Shown piece after piece: positions 47,801-58,259 of a DNA stretch of 64,000 nucleotides. Position numbers and translations under genes: made by a program. Where the stretch lies: the NCBI GenBank assembly GCA_949775045.1, contig OX459097.1, positions 6,403,685 through 6,467,684 of the forward strand, written 5' to 3'. Position 1 is the stretch's first letter, and each line of letters begins with the position of its first letter. The stretch comes from Metridium senile (taxonomy: Eukaryota; Cnidaria; Anthozoa; Actiniaria; Metridiidae). The notes under the pieces are model-generated. The model had not been told where the DNA came from. It did no database searches and saw nothing but the letters and a program-made list of their open reading frames with translations.

Positions 47801-50335
47801 GGAAATCGGAAATCTCTATTGTAATAATACTCTTCTAAATCGTGATCGATCTTTTCGCTTTTTAGAATGCTTCTACTCGATCAAGGTTTTCAACGAGACG
47901 CATAGCTGCTCATAAGTCCTGTCAACTATAAGCGGCGCCACCTCTTTCAAGCAATCATGAATCAAGGATCATGGTCGCCAATGGGGGACAGATTCATAAC
48001 AACAATACAAGAATACACGAAAAATTGAATTTACAAGACGGATAGGAAAGAAATGACAACAAAATGCCTTAAATATGAAAGTATAAACATAGACACATAA
48101 CATACATAAAAATTAGATAATCTGAAGCTCAATTTTCAACTAGATGCCCTGATGGCGACTTACTGGGCTACCTGGATTGCTCAGATTTCCTAATTGATCT
48201 GATAGTTTTTTCAAATTTAATTAATTTTTTCGGAATAGATTGAGACCATTTCAAACAAATTAATACGTATTTGTTGCTGTTGTTTTATTTGTATTTTTTT
48301 TTTTTTATCCTTCCTTGGTCCGTTGATCCCCTGGTATTTGATCCACTGCTTACCTTTACGGGGAGTCTCGTTGACAGTGAGTTCAAAAACTGTCTCAGAA
48401 ACAATATTATTAAGTTGTTCTTGCAAAATAAACGCCAGAAAAACAAAGATAGATAGTAACTGAAGGAATTTGGGTTATATTTGAGGCGCTTTGGGCTGTT
48501 GGGAGTAGTTTTCAGACAGGCCGATTTGAGCTCTTTATTTGTTGTGTCGCGAGCTCGAGGTTTAAGACTGGTAGATTTCACCCCTTCCCTCCCACCAAAG
48601 CGCCTCTATGGAGGCTCAGATTTCGACTCTTTCTATGTCTCAGAGAGAGTTTTATGAAGTTGTTCTCGAAAATTACTAGTAAACATAAGAATAAGAAAGA
48701 TAGATAGTTACTAAAACAATTTGTTTGATTTTTGAGGCAATTTGGGCTGTTGACTGAGTGGTTTTCAGACAGGCCGATTTGAGACTTGTGACGGCGCGAT
48801 GTTGAGTTCGCTTCGTGAAGAAAGTCACATGTGAAGAACAAAACTAGCACATTAATCAATATAAATTTCAAATTTCTGTTTGAAGTGCTAGATAATATGC
48901 CGTAGCGATTGCAATTTTGCATGCACATCTTCTGTTTTGTGCTAGAAGGGGGGGGGGGGGAGGGGGGCATAATCTAAACTTATGTCTTGAAAGAGAGGGG
49001 GGGGGGGGGTAACACCTAACTTTAATTTGAAAGTAAGTAACTTTAATTTGAATTCGTAATTATTCATCAGTCTTCTCAATTTGAACGAAGGGGGGGAAGG
49101 GGGGGGGGGGGGTGCAGTCTAGTTTTTTCCGTTATGGTAGGGGGGCAGGGCGTAATGTTCTTTATTTGTGAGGGGGGGGTGGGTAATCAACTTTTTCGCT
49201 CATTTCTCAACCCTCCCCTCCTGATAATTATTGCGCAGTCCCTAATTCAACGATCACGTGATCTTCGCCTGTCAAACTAATGACAACGTCAATCACCGTC
49301 AAAGAAGGAAGGAATGTCTGATGAGGTCATACATGTTCGTCATGTTTCATATTAGCGATGTCATGGTGTCGAGGCTATAGTGAGGCCGCAAAGGACATCG
49401 GGGTTTTATTGTCCATTTTGTCTGGTCGAAAACGACAAAAAAAAACTAAACTATTTTATAACTGTGGTACCACGGGTAGCCCAGTAATAAGATTTAGTTG
49501 AAATTACCATTGTTTTCGGCGATTTTATCCCGCACTAAAACACATCGTGACTTCATAATGAAATAGGGCAATATCTACTGCATGCAGAAAAAAAGTTTCA
49601 CAAAACAGAAATGGTTTTGAGAAAACAATAACTTGCAATAAAACAAGAATTATAAAATGATTCTAGCTTCCCGATGGTTCGAGAAACCACGAATTAAAGT
49701 TACACGAAGGTTCGATTTAATATTTTTCTATATAAAGACTTACCCAACAACCCAGCCACAAACTTCATTTCGAGTTGACTTGAAATGGACAGCAGATCTC
49801 CCCCAAGAGACTTGCAGTAAGCACGGGCGTCTGACCATGATTTTGCCGTGTCAAAAACCTTGTATGTGAATGACCCAAACTTGTACCATCCATCAGGTAG
49901 CACTACACAAGGTACAAACATATTATTAGGTAACGATGACAATGGTTACAATGATTACAATGATGATGACAATGATGACAATGATAATGGTAATGATGAC
50001 AATGATGACAATGATATGACTAGTGATGATCAACCTCGTTCCCTGGGCCCTCTCCCTTCGCTTTTGCAAAAGCGAAGGGAGAGGGCCCTGGGAACGAGGT
50101 TGTGGTGATGATATGATGACAAAGATAATGATAACAATGATGATGCTAGCAATAATGAATATGATAATGATGCTGATGATAACAAGTTTAAGAGTTATCA
50201 AATATTCTGGTCAGTCTTACCTTCAGTCCTGAAGCAGACTCCATTTTCACAGTATTTGTGGTTCTATATGAGAAATAAATGAGTACAAATGACTGACCGA
50301 ATAAATAAATAATAACCGAGCAATGCATTGATTGT

Positions 50336-50366
<31 letters not shown>

Positions 50367-50504
50367 CCGATTGATTGATTGATTGATTAATTGATTGATT
50401 GACCGATTGATTGATTGATTGATTGTTTGATTGATTGACCGATTGATTGATTGATTGATATCGATTGTTTGATCGACCGATTGATTGACTGACTGACTGA
50501 TTGG

Positions 50505-50540
<36 letters not shown>

Positions 50541-50541
50541 C

Positions 50542-50581
<40 letters not shown>

Positions 50582-51015
50582 TGATTGATTGTTTGATTGA
50601 TTGTTTGATTGATTGTTTGATTAATTGATTGATTGGTTGGTTGGTTGGTTGGTAGATTGATTAATCAAGTGATTAAATCATTATTTACCTCAGGTTCACT
50701 GTATTGGTATCCTTGTTTCTGCACAAAGGACTGACCGCTTATCTTCTTGTTGGATCGATTTAATTCACACAGAAAAGTACCATTGGAATATATAAAATGA
50801 TTGAACGAAAAACAAGCGATCTCTTCCAGGCAGATATCAAAACATTCCATGTACATAACATTTAGTGTCTTGAACACGTGACCGATCAATGCGTATCCAT
50901 GGTCACTGAAAGCAGCCGTTGTATGCCATAGTTGGTCCATAGGAAGGTCGCTAGTGGCAACCGCAATTGCCAATACTGTGGAGGCATAAAGAATGGAATG
51001 CAAGGTAACCTTCAT
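44361..51015 (-). CDS. Secreted PAN/apple protein with C-type lectin domain split by a laminin-G-like domain (copy A), complete
   Basis: Exons in transcript order: 50689-51015, 50221-50263, 49744-49902, 47012-47081, 46029-46310, 45524-45768, 44361-44587. They total 1353 bases, 450 residues, in one frame. Exon 1 encodes a signal peptide (MKVTLHSILYASTVLAIAVA) and a PAN/apple domain (about 30-105). Exon 2 is a 14-residue linker with YCENGVC, like an EGF stub. Exon 3 is the first half of a C-type lectin domain (PDGWYKFGSFTYK... DARAYCKSLGGDLLSISS). Exons 4-6 (about 177-375) form a laminin-G/concanavalin-like domain. Exon 7 is the second lectin half (GVWIGLTDSQSEGVWKWSDE, then NDCVMML, WHATNC, FVCK). 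The usual Ca/sugar motifs (EPN-type, WND) are not evident, so binding may be non-classical. No transmembrane segment is seen. I do not know a named orthologue; the function (adhesion, recognition) is inferred from domains only. Confidence 0.88.
44600..44895. repeat. ATC microsatellite in intron 6 of lectin copy A
   Basis: (ATC)n with ACATCATCATC variants, including a pure run at about 44818-44892. Adjacent to the last exon. Confidence 0.9.
45398..45482 (-). repeat. tRNA-like SINE head or tRNA pseudogene
   Basis: Minus strand reads AAGGATGGCACAGTTGGCTA (A-box-like) and GGTCCCGAGTTCAATTCTC (B-box-like), and AAGGATG can pair with CATCCTT near the 3' end. The T stem is poorly paired and the variable part is too long, so I do not call a functional tRNA. 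Confidence 0.45.
45817..45919. mobile_element. Palindromic repeat with CAACCTCGTTCCCAGGGCCC ends, copy 1
   Basis: Arms CAACCTCGTTCCCAGGGCCC and GGCCCTGGGAACGAGGTTG around a GCATGGGCCGGGAAATTTCC centre, in intron 5 of lectin copy A. Confidence 0.75.
47133..48022. repeat. Tandem duplication of 453 bp in intron 3 of lectin copy A
   Basis: Units start at 47133 and 47586 and appear identical by eye over about 437 bases. Each contains an inverted pair GAGATTTCCGATTTAGCGG / AAATCGGAAATCTC, and the same 61-codon open frame, which I consider non-coding. Confidence 0.9.
48940..49200. repeat. Poly-G tracts
   Basis: Four G-rich runs (near 48950, 48999, 49090 and 49167) separated by 40-80 bases, in intron 3 of lectin copy A. 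Confidence 0.8.
49930..50190. repeat. GAT/ACAAT microsatellite in intron 2 of lectin copy A
   Basis: GATGACAATGATTACAATGA-like units, split by the palindrome at 50031-50102. The same intron of copy B holds a much longer array at 59255-59720. Confidence 0.85.
50031..50102. mobile_element. Palindromic repeat with CAACCTCGTTCCC ends, copy 2
   Basis: A perfect 72-base palindrome (arms CAACCTCGTTCCCTGGGCCC and complement, centre GCTTTTGCAAAAGC) set inside a GAT microsatellite in intron 2 of lectin copy A. Confidence 0.8.
50330..50655. repeat. (TTGA)n microsatellite in intron 1 of lectin copy A
   Basis: Long (GATT)n with GACC and GTTT variant units, ending about 35 bases from the exon 1 donor. 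Confidence 0.95.
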
Positions 51016-52298
51016 GTTTCTGTTGGCAGAATTAACAAAATATGGTTAGGTTTTGCTATTATCAACCACTGACTTTCAGGCACCGTCTACACTAATGCGT
51101 TTGAAAACGGAGACATTTCCATGTATTTTTGCGTTGCGTCTACAGTAAAACGGGAAACGCCTATGGAAAGCTTTTGAAAGGTTTATGAAAAGCCTATGAA
51201 AAGCCTATATGAAAAGCCTATGAAAAGCCTATGAAAAGCCTATGAAAGCCTTATACTGTACATTTCGTTTGAAAGACAAATTAATTGATGAAAATTTCTT
51301 AATTATAATAGACCAAACTGAAATGCCTTTAAAAAGCCTATAAAACGCTCATGAAAAGCCTACTCTACGAAATCCAAGACTCAGTCACCCCGGGGAGGGC
51401 GACATTGGTAAGTATCCTTTGTCATTCGCCGACCAATGACAAGCTCGTCGAGCTGCACAAGAAATCCCTGCCGCGCATACAAAGCCATTCAAAATGGCCG
51501 GTAATTTGAAATTCTCGCCGGATTTATTCCTCGAGGGGATAACTTTTATGAGACATTTTTTGATAATCGTAAAGGGTAACTATCTGGCTTTCGTGTTGAG
51601 TATCAAGGCAAGGGAATGCGATTTAGTGTGAGAATTTGAGCGATTTTCGAGAGCAACTCGGTTCGTTGGCCGACCCAAGGTCTCCTTCCTTGCCTTGTTC
51701 TTAGTAGTAGGGGGAGAACATAGCTAAAACCGCCCAAACAGCCTGAAATCGCTACCAGATAGCAAGAAAGACACAAGAAACAATCCACGAAGGTTACAGT
51801 TTATTTCCTTTATTTTTCGACGAGTTATAGATTTGAAAATAATTCTACATAGAAAGCCTTATTATAAAGCGCCTCGATCTATGAGATTGGGCTTCCTATG
51901 ATAAAAACATTGTGAAAACCCTATAAAAATCCTATAAAAACCCTGTGAAATGCAAAAATTTGAAAACGTCCTTTGAAGAGACATTTGAATGCGGATTCTA
52001 TCCTTTTCGTGCGTATATTCCAAAGAAAATTGCTTGAGGGAATTTTTCTTGTGTAAGTGGACAAAGCCGCACAATTGTTGTGACCAAGTGAATTTTCAAT
52101 AACGCAATTATACCCCTATGACGTCATGTACAAAAATCGTAAAGATTCAGGATAAATATTTTCTGCTTCAAGATCGAAAAAAAGGTTAAGCTATCTCTGA
52201 TAAATAAGATTTTATTTATTTTGGTGAAACTTTGTTCCCTCTGGCTACTATGATCTTCAGCCTCATTAAAACAAAATCTTGTTTTGATGTGATGTCAT

Positions 52299-52430
52299 AG
52301 AGCAGATTTCGCATGACTATGAAAAGTTCAGTGCCGTGTGCGTGCCTTGCCGCGACCGTGTTTTTTTCTAGAATTATTTGACGCGCCTTGCCGTGCCTTG
52401 ACCGCGTTCGTGCCGTGAGCTTTTTATAGG
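52299..52430. mobile_element. Truncated relative of the AGAGCAGATTT MITE
   Basis: Begins AGAGCAGATTTCGCATGACT and shares the GCCTTGCCGTGCC-type core, but no right inverted end was found. Confidence 0.45.
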
Positions 52431-53579
52431 GCAATTAATTTGGACGTGTGAATAGAGAACGAAGTCAACGCCGGATAGAACCGTTCTACTTTTGGCAGTT
52501 CACGAGTTAAAATGTTATACATTGTCAATGCCCAAAGGAGGGACTCAGGAGTAAAAGTAGCGGGTATGTTAGTCGGGAATTTGTAAAGTGTTTCTCAAAC
52601 TTATTAATAATTCATGAGGAAATCAGCCAACCAGGTGTCTCGAATTAGATCACATGATAAACTTTGAAACCCCGGGAAGGTCCGCTCCAAAGTACTTTGA
52701 AATCATGTCAAAGTCCGCTCCAAAGTACTTTGAAATCATTTCAAAGTCCGCCGTACTTGGAAATTATTTCAAAGTCCGCCGGCTGCGCCTCGGACTGGAA
52801 CTAATTGCGCGGACTTGAAATCCCGTCCAGTCCTCATTGTCGGACTTTAAACATTACTTCAGAGACACTACAGAACAGACTAAAAAAAAATAGACAAGTG
52901 CGGCTATGTAAACGTCGGAACTGTCTCATACCACAGGAATTCCGATACAAACATAATATAGCGTATTATTAGCGTAAATAAAGAGAGAAAAGAATGAAAA
53001 GAAACGACAATAAGCCAGGCTCCCTGTGGTCGAAATTCTAAATGTCAATTTCAATACCTAACGTTAACGATCAACTTATTTCTATCCCTAATAGATGGGA
53101 CGTGTAGAACACTATCCCTATGGTCCGGAATATTCAGATATGCAACCTAGAAGTCGTTCGGTTTTAATATTTGGTATTTGAAGCTGAAATCAAGATATGT
53201 CTGCTTCAAAATTCTTGCTAAATTTGTGGTGGCATTCAGAGGAGATAGACCAAATATTGGATCGGGAGACCTGATGTTATATTCCTTAATATCATTATAA
53301 GAGTTCTTAAGCAAGAAGACTTGAATAACTACGGGGGAAAATTCAACCAAAACATTTGAATATTCTGTAGGGCCCTGTAGCATAGATCAAAAGATATGTA
53401 TAGTTGTTGCACGTCTCAATCCCTTATGGGTTTCTGAGTATACCCAATGCCGTTTTGGGCGATTGAGAAAGAGTAGCATAAAAAGGTTTCAGTCTGCCAT
53501 GGGAATTTTAACTTCTCTTTCAAAATCGCTTAAGTTACGTAAATTACTTTGTAGATAATCTTATCATGCGCTAATATAA

Positions 53580-53836
53580 AGCCTCGGTCAAACGGCTATG
53601 ATAGTTGATGATAGTTGAAAGCGTCTCAACTATCATCAACTATCATCAACTATCCTGTACGCGCTCGGTCAAACGGCAAAAACTATCATCGACTATCATG
53701 TGAAATTTGAACATGTTCAAACTCTATGATAGTCCATGATAGTCAATGATAGTCCATGATAGTTGGTGGTCAAACGCACATGATAGTTGAACTATCATCA
53801 ACTATCATGAACTATCATTGCCGTTTGACCGAGGCT
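53580..53836. mobile_element. Element with AGCCTCGGTCAAACGGC ends built of ATGATAGT repeats, copy 1
   Basis: Ends AGCCTCGGTCAAACGGC and GCCGTTTGACCGAGGCT are complementary; the inside is ACTATCATCAACTATCA / TGATAGTTGATGATAGT repeats in both orientations. Confidence 0.75.
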
Positions 53837-54923
53837 AGTCGTCAGAGTCGTAGTTAAAAGAGAAAGAGGTTTAATAGTACTTACAGTATTTGTCACCGTT
53901 ACCTCTTAACCAGGTCGCGTTCCGGCGTCACAGTTTCTTAAAGATTCTCTGATTTATCTTGTACGCTGTTTAAGTTTAGAGTATATTCGTCTCAGCTGTG
54001 AATCGAGTAGTCCAATGTACTTGAAATGAATGTACTTCTTTTAACTAGCTGATCTTGTAACTTTTAGTTTAACATGATTATGACTTGAAATAAAAGTCGA
54101 AATATTGTTGAAAAAATTCTTGTTTTTCATCCAAAACTTGGATCTAAACGATGTTTTCCTTCCTCGTATTCTTCTTTCTTATGATATAGTTCATTTAGTC
54201 AACGAATAACTCTTCTTTAAATGGGTTCTATTTTGTGGACGAATGTGACATGGAGATGCACGAGTAAACGTTTTGCCCAAGATAGATCTACATGGCACAG
54301 GCTCCTTTCCGTGCATGTGGTCTTACGTAAGTCATTACTCGCTGTACTCATATTAGATCATTAAAATTCGCCGTTTTCGTTGCACAATTAATAGGTGTAT
54401 AAAAAATAACACTATGCAAATGACGGAGTTTCTTACAAACAAGTTATAATTGGCTAGTTTTCATGGTGAGTTTCACAAATTAAAAAACGTTTAAAAAGTA
54501 TTGATAAACCTACCAACCTATAGTTTCATTTGAACTTTTGGGACGTTAGCCAGGCCCTCGATGTATGTATGTATGTATCAGTATGTATGTTAGAGTGTGC
54601 AATAGATATGAAGTGAAGGAAAAACTAATAATCTAATAGACTCTAAACCTTTTTTCCTTTGTTGTTTATCAACTACTATAAATTAAGGGCCTGTTTACAT
54701 GGAGATAGTGTCACCCTCCTAGGAGGGTCACTCTACCAGAAGGGACACACATGGGGTAGCTATGACAGCTCTTGACGAATTCCTAACAGATGTTTGCATG
54801 TATATATTAAAGAAAATAATACAGTATATTGTTGTTTCAAAAGTAGTAAAACAAATGCAAAAAACAGAATGTAGGAATGTACGCTGATATACTCAATAAT
54901 TTGATTGAATACCCTCAACTTTA

Positions 54924-55025
54924 AGCCTCGGTCAAACGGCAATGATAGTTCATGATAGTTGATGATAGTTCCAACTATCATGTGCGTTTGACCACCAACT
55001 ATCATGCACTATCATCGACTATCAT
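54924..55025. mobile_element. Element with AGCCTCGGTCAAACGGC end, truncated copy 2
   Basis: Begins AGCCTCGGTCAAACGGC and continues with ATGATAGT repeats but stops at GACTATCATGGGGCCCG without the right end. Confidence 0.65.
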
Positions 55026-57274
55026 GGGGCCCGTTCAGACTAGGACTTGTTAGCTAGCTTGAGGCACCATTAGCTAGTTAAACAGTAAATTACCAGTCGG
55101 CAGAGTCATTTTTCTCTCGCTTTTCGGCGGGGGAGAAAGGTGGCTCTGTTCGCAGAGTAACCCAAGCGACCAACGGCCGTTCTTTGACCGCGGCCAACTA
55201 TATATTAGAAAGTTTTCGTATAACCCACTTTTATCATGGAAATGAGCATAGGTGCGAAATAAAATAAGAATAGGTGCTAATGAAGTGTGCCTGTTGCAAA
55301 CTGCTTAAGTGAGTCCCGCTCTCGGCTTAAAAATAATCAAAATTTAAACTGATGAGTGACAACGAAAAAAATTATAGATTTGCTGGAAAAAACGAAAAAT
55401 AATGAAAGCAAAAAAATGAAAGCAAATAGCTACACGCACTTGGCATGTTATTTTACACAATGCTCATTTGCATGTTAAAAGAGGGTTAAATCAAAACGTT
55501 CTTAGTGCAGAGGGGATTTGCCTGTCCACACAAATCTCCGTTATTTAAAATATCTCCGGAGGACGTATTTAATACCGATGCACATGTTCTACTGGTAAGG
55601 TTTGGCAAAAATGTGATTTTTAGGCCTCTCGTGGATGGATAATCGCCCATAAGCATACACAAGTCTGACTAAAAAGAAGGTAAAACGACTTGAATGCTAA
55701 AAAGCTAACACATTGTCCCGCAAATAACACTCTTCATTTCGAAACCGACGGGTGGTTAGTTACAGAATATTAAAACCTTTTGTTAAAGTTAAAGCTATTT
55801 AATCAAATTAGTGTGTATGCATTCCGATTTACTTTAACTAAAGTACATAATAGAAGGTTGCAAATAAATTTGTTGTAGTACTCACATTATGTCGTGAACA
55901 CCTGTTAGGATTATGTAACGATGTGTGACGTCACAGTTCCCATTTTGCACGCTCTATTCGGAGAAAGTAAAACTTATTATTTATTTTTATTATAATTTTT
56001 GAGATTGCGTGTGCGCTTTTTAGATTAAAAAAAAACAAAATAATTTAAACCACCAAGGCAATGTTTGAAATTGTTAATTAGCACCTTGAAAACAAACGCC
56101 ATGGCGGTATAAAAGTAATAAAACAAGTTAGTTTTACTGAAAAGAGTGCCACGCGGCTAATAATATTTCTGTCATTGTATTTCAAAGTATTTTAATCCTG
56201 TATTTAAATCGTTTGAAATCAGCTTTAAGTCTAATCTCTGCATATAATAAACACTGAAGGCACTGAGAAAGCAGACCGAGAATGGTGGAAACGATTTTAT
56301 GAAGCCTTATGCATCACAGGGTGCGAAGTAGATAGATGAGATGAGAAGGCACTGAGCCCACGAAACGATGAGAACAATGGGAACTACTAAATGAGAGAAA
56401 ATGACTATTTAGTTTGTATTAGTTGATAAACAACAAAGGAAAACAATTGGTTTAGAGTCTATTGGATTGCACAATCTAACACATTTAAATGATGTAGGCT
56501 AATTGGTCAATCAAGATTATTTTAAAGTTTATGAAACTGTCATTTAATCTGTTAATCGTGCGACCACATGCAACGTCGTGAATCAGTATTACGCCTGTTT
56601 ACGATCAGTTCTTCTCGAATACCATAGCACCCTTACTTACTTACTTACTTACTTACTTGAATAAGAAGACCTGTTTTAGAAGGGACTAAAAGAAGTACCT
56701 CAAGTCCATTCAAATACTTGATTAACAGCTGAGACGAATAATTATACTCTAAACTCAAACAGCGTACACGATAATTCAGGGATCCTGTGAAGAAAGTGCG
56801 AAAGCTACCTGGTTACGAAGTTACTGTGACAAGTAATGTAAGTTTGAAATGTTTGTGTAGTATATCTAGATCATTACTGGGGTTAAAAGATCGTCTGTCC
56901 CACCATTAACACAAAACCATCCAGTATATTCTAGGTGTGTTTTTGAAAATTCCCGAAGAGCATTACCGATACTTTAATATTTGAATTGCCTGTTGAAGCA
57001 AAATTAAAAAGTTGTACTTCATCGTTTTCATTAAAGTGCCTATGAAATAGAAATTTCAGATCATAAAAAAAACACATATTTGAAAACCTTTTGAGTTTTC
57101 GGATTGATTGCGAAAATTTCATCGAATTTGTTCGCCACACGAACAAATCAATTGTACATGTGTTCTTGAAAATTCTATTTGTCAAAAAAATTGTTCGCTT
57201 TGATATCTTCACATATAGAAGAAAAATTCCCTCAAATATTGTATGCAAATTTATTCTTTGACTTTTCTTTTGCT

Positions 57275-57725
57275 AAAAAGTATAAAATGGTATAAATCTA
57301 GCATCTTTATGATTTCCAATTGGAATGTTTAGTTTTGGAGTTCAGTTAAAATTGCCGAGTTTCTCTTAGCTTTTTAGAATTGTAATTGTGTAAGCTGTTC
57401 ATCTTTATAAAATCAGCGTTTTGTAGAATGTTTTAAAAAGTATAAAATGAAATATATCTAACACCTTTATGATCGATTTCGAATTGGAATGTTTAATTTT
57501 GGAGTTAATTTAAAATCGCCTCATTTCTCTTAGCGTTTTAGAATTGTAATTGGTGTAAAATTTTCTCCTAAATACATACAATCAGCGTTTTGCAGAACGT
57601 TTTAAAAGTATAAAATGGTATATATCTAACATTTTTATGATTTCGAATTGGAATGTTTAGTTGTGGAGTTCATTTAAAATCGTCAAGTTTCTCTTACCCT
57701 TTTAGAATTGTAATTGGTTTAAAAC
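57275..57725. repeat. Tandem repeat of about 160 bp, three units
   Basis: Units start with AAAAGTATAAAATGG-type sequence near 57277, 57433 and 57603, and each contains TTGGAATGTTTAGTTTTGGAG and TTTTAGAATTGTAATTG-like segments. Confidence 0.8.
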
Positions 57726-57813
57726 TGACACCTGTCAGTATTGTCGTAGGACAGCGAGGCTAAAAGCCCCGTATGTTCGTTGTACCTTGTAGGGGTTACA
57801 TAAATCCACAATT

Positions 57814-58005
57814 CAGGGGTGGATCCAGAAGGTTGACAAGGGGGGTGAACTTTGATATCGTTTTGGCGAATAACGGCAGACACAAGAGCGCAAATATCGT
57901 AATGTGCCCGCTTTTCTTTGCTAAAACGGGACATTACTGCAAAAATGGGGGGGGGGGGGGGGGGGTGAAAAGTCACCCAGTTAACCCCCCCTTCGTCCGC
58001 CCCTG
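57814..58005. mobile_element. hAT-like MITE (CAGGGGTGGATCCAG end)
   Basis: Left CAGGGGTGGATCC and right GTCCGCCCCTG form a short inverted pair typical of hAT-type MITEs; a run of about 20 G lies inside. No convincing 8-base duplication. It ends about 250 bases upstream of the copy B start codon. Confidence 0.5.
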
Positions 58006-58259
58006 CAATTTGGTACCGCTTATAGGATTAGTTTACACAATGGATTATTGGTAGATACGTTTAGCACTGATATGCTTTAACATATTAATTTTCAGTAAGG
58101 ACATATTTGCCATGATCTTCTGCTGTCGCAATTTTGTAGATTTGTGGTGATCTTTCTTGAAATAGGTAAATGTGAGGGTAGTTAAGGTTGATAATAGCAA
58201 AACCTAACCATATTTTGTTAATTCTGTTGTAGTAATAAAGGTCACAAGCCAACAGAAAC

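Larger units (their letters stand above)
51016..58259. other. Intergenic region between the two divergent lectin genes
   Basis: No coding exon recognised on either strand. It must hold both promoters. Contents include tandem GAAAAGCCTAT units near 51180-51245, AAAGTCCGCTCCAAAGTACT units near 52680-52760, two TGATAGT-rich elements, short (ATGT)n and (TTAC)n runs and a 160-bp tandem repeat. Confidence 0.55.

Noticed and set aside
47277..47915. Two identical 61-codon open frames
   Set aside because: They are the same stretch of a tandem intronic duplication that contains a hairpin; no coding features.
57719..58054. Overlapping Pro- or Gly-rich frames upstream of copy B
   Set aside because: They cross the poly-G run and ends of a hAT-like MITE; chance openness.
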